Shown: positions 27,482 to 30,179 of the stretch, in pieces
Layout of the letters: each line of letters begins with the position of its first letter
Position numbering within the stretch: the first letter of the stretch is position 1
Origin: a virus
Direction: 5' to 3' (one strand)
Length of the DNA stretch: 30,179 nt
Virus record (IMG/VR): IMGVR_UViG_3300023223_001051
Coordinates: 1 to 30,179 of that record
Made by a program: the position numbers and the translations under genes
Notes under the pieces: generated by a model
What the model was told of the DNA's origin: nothing
The model's database searches: none
The model's input: the letters and a program-made list of their open reading frames with translations, nothing else

Positions 27482-29724
27482 CAGTAAATATCCATTTAGA
27501 CTTTGAAACTAGATCCAAGTGCGATCTCATGAAAAGAGGCGCTTGGGTCTATTCAAAAGACAAATCCACTGGAATTCTGTGCATCTGTTATGCGTTTGGA
27601 GATGGGCCCGTTCAGTTGTCTCATCCCGCTTATCCTCAAATCCCTGCTAGAAACTGGCCGCCAAAAGATCTATTAAACGCCGTATCTGACAGGTCTAATA
27701 CAGTCCATGCTCACAATTCTTTCTTTGAAATGTCTATCTGGGAAAATGTACTTGTCGGTCAATTCGGGTGGCCGGCTGTACTGGATAACCAATGGCGTTG
27801 CACACTATCAATCGCCGCGTTCCATGCGCTTCCTAGAAGCCTAGATGGTGTATCAAAGGCGCTAAGCCTAGATAAGATCAAAGATCTATCCGGCAAACGA
27901 ATGATGCTTAAATGCTCAAAGCCAACTCAGGACGGCGGCTGGCATGAGGTTAAAGACGATCTTTTAACTACATTCAAATACTGCATCCAAGATGTAGAAG
28001 TAGAGCGGGCTGTTGAAGATCGCCTGTCTCCGCTGCCGCCAACCGAGTTATTAGTTTGGCAATTAGATCAAAAAATAAATAAACGCGGTATTCTGTTTGA
28101 TAAAGTTCTAGCAGAAAACGCGATTGAGATAGCAGAAGAAGAGAAAGCCAGGGCTAATATATCTATATTCGAGATGACTGATGGGGAAGTTATGTCCACA
28201 GGAGCTCGAAAGGATTTTGACGAATGGACTTTTTGGAATGGATACGACTTCAAGGGTCTATCACTCTCAAAAGATTTAATCCCTGATTATCTATCTGATT
28301 CAAAAATACCTAAAATAATAAAAGACGTAATAGAACTAAAATCATCTGTGTCGGTTGCCAGTGTCAATAAATACAAAGCTATGATTAACCTTATGGACGA
28401 CGATAATAGAGTAAGAGATGGGCTTAGATATTACGGCGCGACAACTGGCCGATGGGCAGGTAAGGGCGTGCAGATTCATAACTTCCCCCGTGGCTATGGT
28501 AAAGAGATGGTGGACGTTTGCGAGGCGCTTCACACCAAGCAGCTAAACTATATTACTTTTATGTATGACGACAAACCAATGCAAGCTTTAAAAAAAGCAA
28601 CCCGTGGGGCTGTAATTAGCCCACTGGGTGAAGAGATGCTTGTAGCAGATTATAGCTCAGTAGAAGCTCGTGGGCTGATGTGGTTAGCTGGTGACGATGA
28701 GGCAGTTAAAGTATTCATGGACTCTGATAGAGACCCCAAGAACCACCCCGACACTTATTGCGTAATGGCCACCGCTATCTATGGGTACCCTGTGAATAAA
28801 AAAGATCATCCGTTCGAGAGACAACTAGGAAAAAAGTCAATACTTGGAGCAGGTTATGGCATGGGCTATGCAAAATTCTTTGCTACCATTACTCAGGACG
28901 GCATCATTCTCAGCGCGGCACTTGTTAAGAAAATGGTGCCCCCTGATGAATTGGAGGCACTTAAAAAACAAGTTATTGCAGACGCCCCCCAGTTAGCCAA
29001 GTCTGGGATAAATGTTAGAGAGAATCTAGCTGGACTTGTTGGCAGTAAGTACATCATAAATATGTACCGCGATAAATACCCCTTAGTAAAAAAGCTTTGG
29101 TATGATGTAGAACAGGCTGCTTTAGAAGCTATGAGAAATCCAAACACTGATGTCCTGGTTTCTAAGTTGAAATGGCGGTACGAACAAGGCTACGGGTTCT
29201 TACAGTGCGAATTGCCTAGCGGTAGAAAATTAAACTATCCATTCCCGAGACTTGAGCCGACAATGATGATAACGTTCACGGCTGTTAACCCAAAGGGCCG
29301 AAAGATTAAAATAAAGTTTAATAAAATACACACAATAACCGATGAACCAATTAAGGCTAAGAGGCTAGCAGAATCAAAAGGATATAAACTTGAGAGCGAT
29401 GAGCCAGACATTTGGGAAAGCGAGAAATTAACTTACCTCAAAGCAGAGTCAGGGCAGGTGAGGAGAACCCCGACATATGGGGGGAAGCTAGTGGAAAATG
29501 TGACTCAAGCAGTATGTCGAGACTTAATGGCTGAGGCGATGTTAAACGCGGAGGACGCTGGGTTTGCACTCACGTTCACAGTACATGACGAGATAGCCTG
29601 CGAGGTCAAAAAGAATACTAAGACGCTTAAAGAGTTTGAAGAAATACTCTGTCAATTGCCTCCGTGGGCTGAGGGCTTCCCAATTAGCGCGGAAGGCTTT
29701 CAATGCACTCGGTATAAAAAATAG
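27478..29724 (+). CDS. DNA polymerase, family A (with 3'-5' exonuclease)
   Basis: The phage replicative polymerase, 748 residues, starting with GTG that overlaps the previous stop (GTGA). Exonuclease domain: LDFETR (Asp8, Glu10), HNSFFEMSIWE, and FKYCIQDVEVER. Polymerase domain: TTGRWAGKG-x-Q-x-HNFPRG, motif A VADYSSVEARG (Asp391, Glu396), motif B RQLGKKSILGAGYG, motif C VHDEIACEV (His703, Asp704, Glu705). All catalytic residues expected for an active, proof-reading enzyme are present. No 5'-3' exonuclease domain. It is preceded by the ssDNA-binding protein and nuclease genes, forming the replication core of the plus-strand operon. Confidence 0.94.
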   Translation: MTVNIHLDFETRSKCDLMKRGAWVYSKDKSTGILCICYAFGDGPVQLSHPAYPQIPARNWPPKDLLNAVSDRSNTVHAHNSFFEMSIWENVLVGQFGWPAVLDNQWRCTLSIAAFHALPRSLDGVSKALSLDKIKDLSGKRMMLKCSKPTQDGGWHEVKDDLLTTFKYCIQDVEVERAVEDRLSPLPPTELLVWQLDQKINKRGILFDKVLAENAIEIAEEEKARANISIFEMTDGEVMSTGARKDFDEWTFWNGYDFKGLSLSKDLIPDYLSDSKIPKIIKDVIELKSSVSVASVNKYKAMINLMDDDNRVRDGLRYYGATTGRWAGKGVQIHNFPRGYGKEMVDVCEALHTKQLNYITFMYDDKPMQALKKATRGAVISPLGEEMLVADYSSVEARGLMWLAGDDEAVKVFMDSDRDPKNHPDTYCVMATAIYGYPVNKKDHPFERQLGKKSILGAGYGMGYAKFFATITQDGIILSAALVKKMVPPDELEALKKQVIADAPQLAKSGINVRENLAGLVGSKYIINMYRDKYPLVKKLWYDVEQAALEAMRNPNTDVLVSKLKWRYEQGYGFLQCELPSGRKLNYPFPRLEPTMMITFTAVNPKGRKIKIKFNKIHTITDEPIKAKRLAESKGYKLESDEPDIWESEKLTYLKAESGQVRRTPTYGGKLVENVTQAVCRDLMAEAMLNAEDAGFALTFTVHDEIACEVKKNTKTLKEFEEILCQLPPWAEGFPISAEGFQCTRYKK

Positions 29725-29734
29725 GAGATTTATT

Positions 29735-30133
29735 ATGACTACTGAAACACCTACATTTCTAGTAAGATCGGGTAGCTCCCCAAAAAGAGCGGTAGTCCGC
29801 AAAGGAAAGCTCTACTTTGGGTGTGAGATATGGCCGGTAAATAGAGCTTATCTAGCTCTAGATAAGCTATGCAATAGGCAGCAGTCACACACTATGGTCC
29901 TAGATGGTGTTGTCCTATTGGCTACTAGAAAGGGCATTCAATATAATGATATGACATTATCTTGGGAAGATGCGGATAGTTTAATTACACTCTTATATCC
30001 TCATTACCAGCATAAATTCTATGAGGACTCCGATCAGAAACTTTCTGAAAAATATCAGAAAGCTTCATTTCGGGGTGTGAATTTCTTGCTTCGATCGGAA
30101 GATGTCAGAGAGGAAGACCTAGAAAGTGACTGA
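29735..30133 (+). CDS. Hypothetical phage protein downstream of DNA polymerase
   Basis: A 132-residue protein; ATG at 29735 with AGGAG seven nt upstream. An earlier in-frame start inside the polymerase gene is unlikely. Basic first half (SSPKRAVVRKGKLYFG), hydrophobic middle (TMVLDGVVLLATRKG), acidic C-terminus (DVREEDLESD). No family recognised. Ten bases after the polymerase stop, so the same transcript. Confidence 0.62.
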   Translation: MTTETPTFLVRSGSSPKRAVVRKGKLYFGCEIWPVNRAYLALDKLCNRQQSHTMVLDGVVLLATRKGIQYNDMTLSWEDADSLITLLYPHYQHKFYEDSDQKLSEKYQKASFRGVNFLLRSEDVREEDLESD

Positions 30134-30179
30134 CTGTACACATACTATTAGTTTTGTAAAGAGACAAGCTAAGTGGATT
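30126..30179 (+). CDS. Start of a further gene, cut by the right edge (tentative)
   Basis: GTG at 30126 overlaps the previous stop by 8 bp and stays open to the window edge, 18 codons reading MTDCTHTISFVKRQAKWI. The ribosome binding site is distant (GAGAGGA about 12 nt upstream). Too short to identify. Confidence 0.35.
   Translation, partial: MTDCTHTISFVKRQAKWI

Overview
The window reads as a segment of a tailed, double-stranded DNA bacteriophage (order Caudoviricetes). It is gene-dense and moderately AT-rich, with many 4-bp ATGA/GTGA gene overlaps and no rRNA, tRNA, integrase or CRISPR array visible. Recognisable hallmark genes are an HK97-type portal protein, a minor head protein cut by the left edge, large and small terminase candidates, tail or appendage proteins, an M15-type endolysin, a primase/VirE-type helicase, a DUF2815-type single-strand DNA-binding protein, a DUF2800-type nuclease, a DnaQ-like exonuclease and a family A DNA polymerase. 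The host is not directly identifiable. The promoter signals described below point to a motile, probably gammaproteobacterial, host.

Layout. 1-1854 (minus): minor head protein and portal. 1927-4205 (plus): lytic transglycosylase, a large HTH plus metallophosphoesterase protein, then a strong terminator. 4268-5183 (plus): a short cassette with its own promoter (nucleotidyltransferase fold and two small proteins). 5148-12621 (minus): one long, tightly packed operon from small unknown genes through two large virion proteins, a DUF1353 protein and TerL to a zinc peptidase. 12647-12693: back-to-back sigma70 promoters whose -35 boxes abut. 12717-14458 (plus): Fis-type HTH protein, an inserted cassette, a degenerate thymidylate-synthase-like protein and a small paralog. 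14499-15403 (minus): TerS candidate and a Cys/His-rich protein. 15548-16466: HNH endonuclease remnant, endolysin and a small gene. 16467-16997: a repeat-rich non-coding region, the best candidate for a replication origin. 16998-19249: AbrB-like protein (plus) and primase-helicase (minus). 19447 to the end (plus): a long early or replication region with many very small genes, ending in DNA polymerase.

The most striking signal is a recurring intergenic motif, TAAAG(T/G)TN, then 11 nt, then (G/A)CCGATAA. It matches the textbook promoter of the flagellar sigma factor sigma28/FliA (TAAAGTTT-N11-GCCGATAA). I find seven copies (4268, 13224, 14202, 15525 minus, 16535 minus, 19375, 22713). Six have exactly 11 nt of spacing, one has 12, and each lies a short distance upstream of a gene start and points at it. 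Two copies also share their spacers and flanks over 35 bp with 32 identities, as if a promoter cassette had been copied. This suggests that the accessory and replication genes of this phage are driven by host FliA or by a phage-encoded sigma28-like factor, while classical sigma70 promoters serve the regulators and the long minus-strand operon.

Other points of interest: a moron-like insertion flanked by a 23-bp direct repeat that duplicated the start of the thymidylate-synthase-like gene; loss of the catalytic Cys region in that protein; palindromes beside promoters at both ends of the candidate origin; two genes with strong internal Shine-Dalgarno starts in frame; and a GC-rich stem-forming non-coding stretch at about 25.65-25.80 kb.
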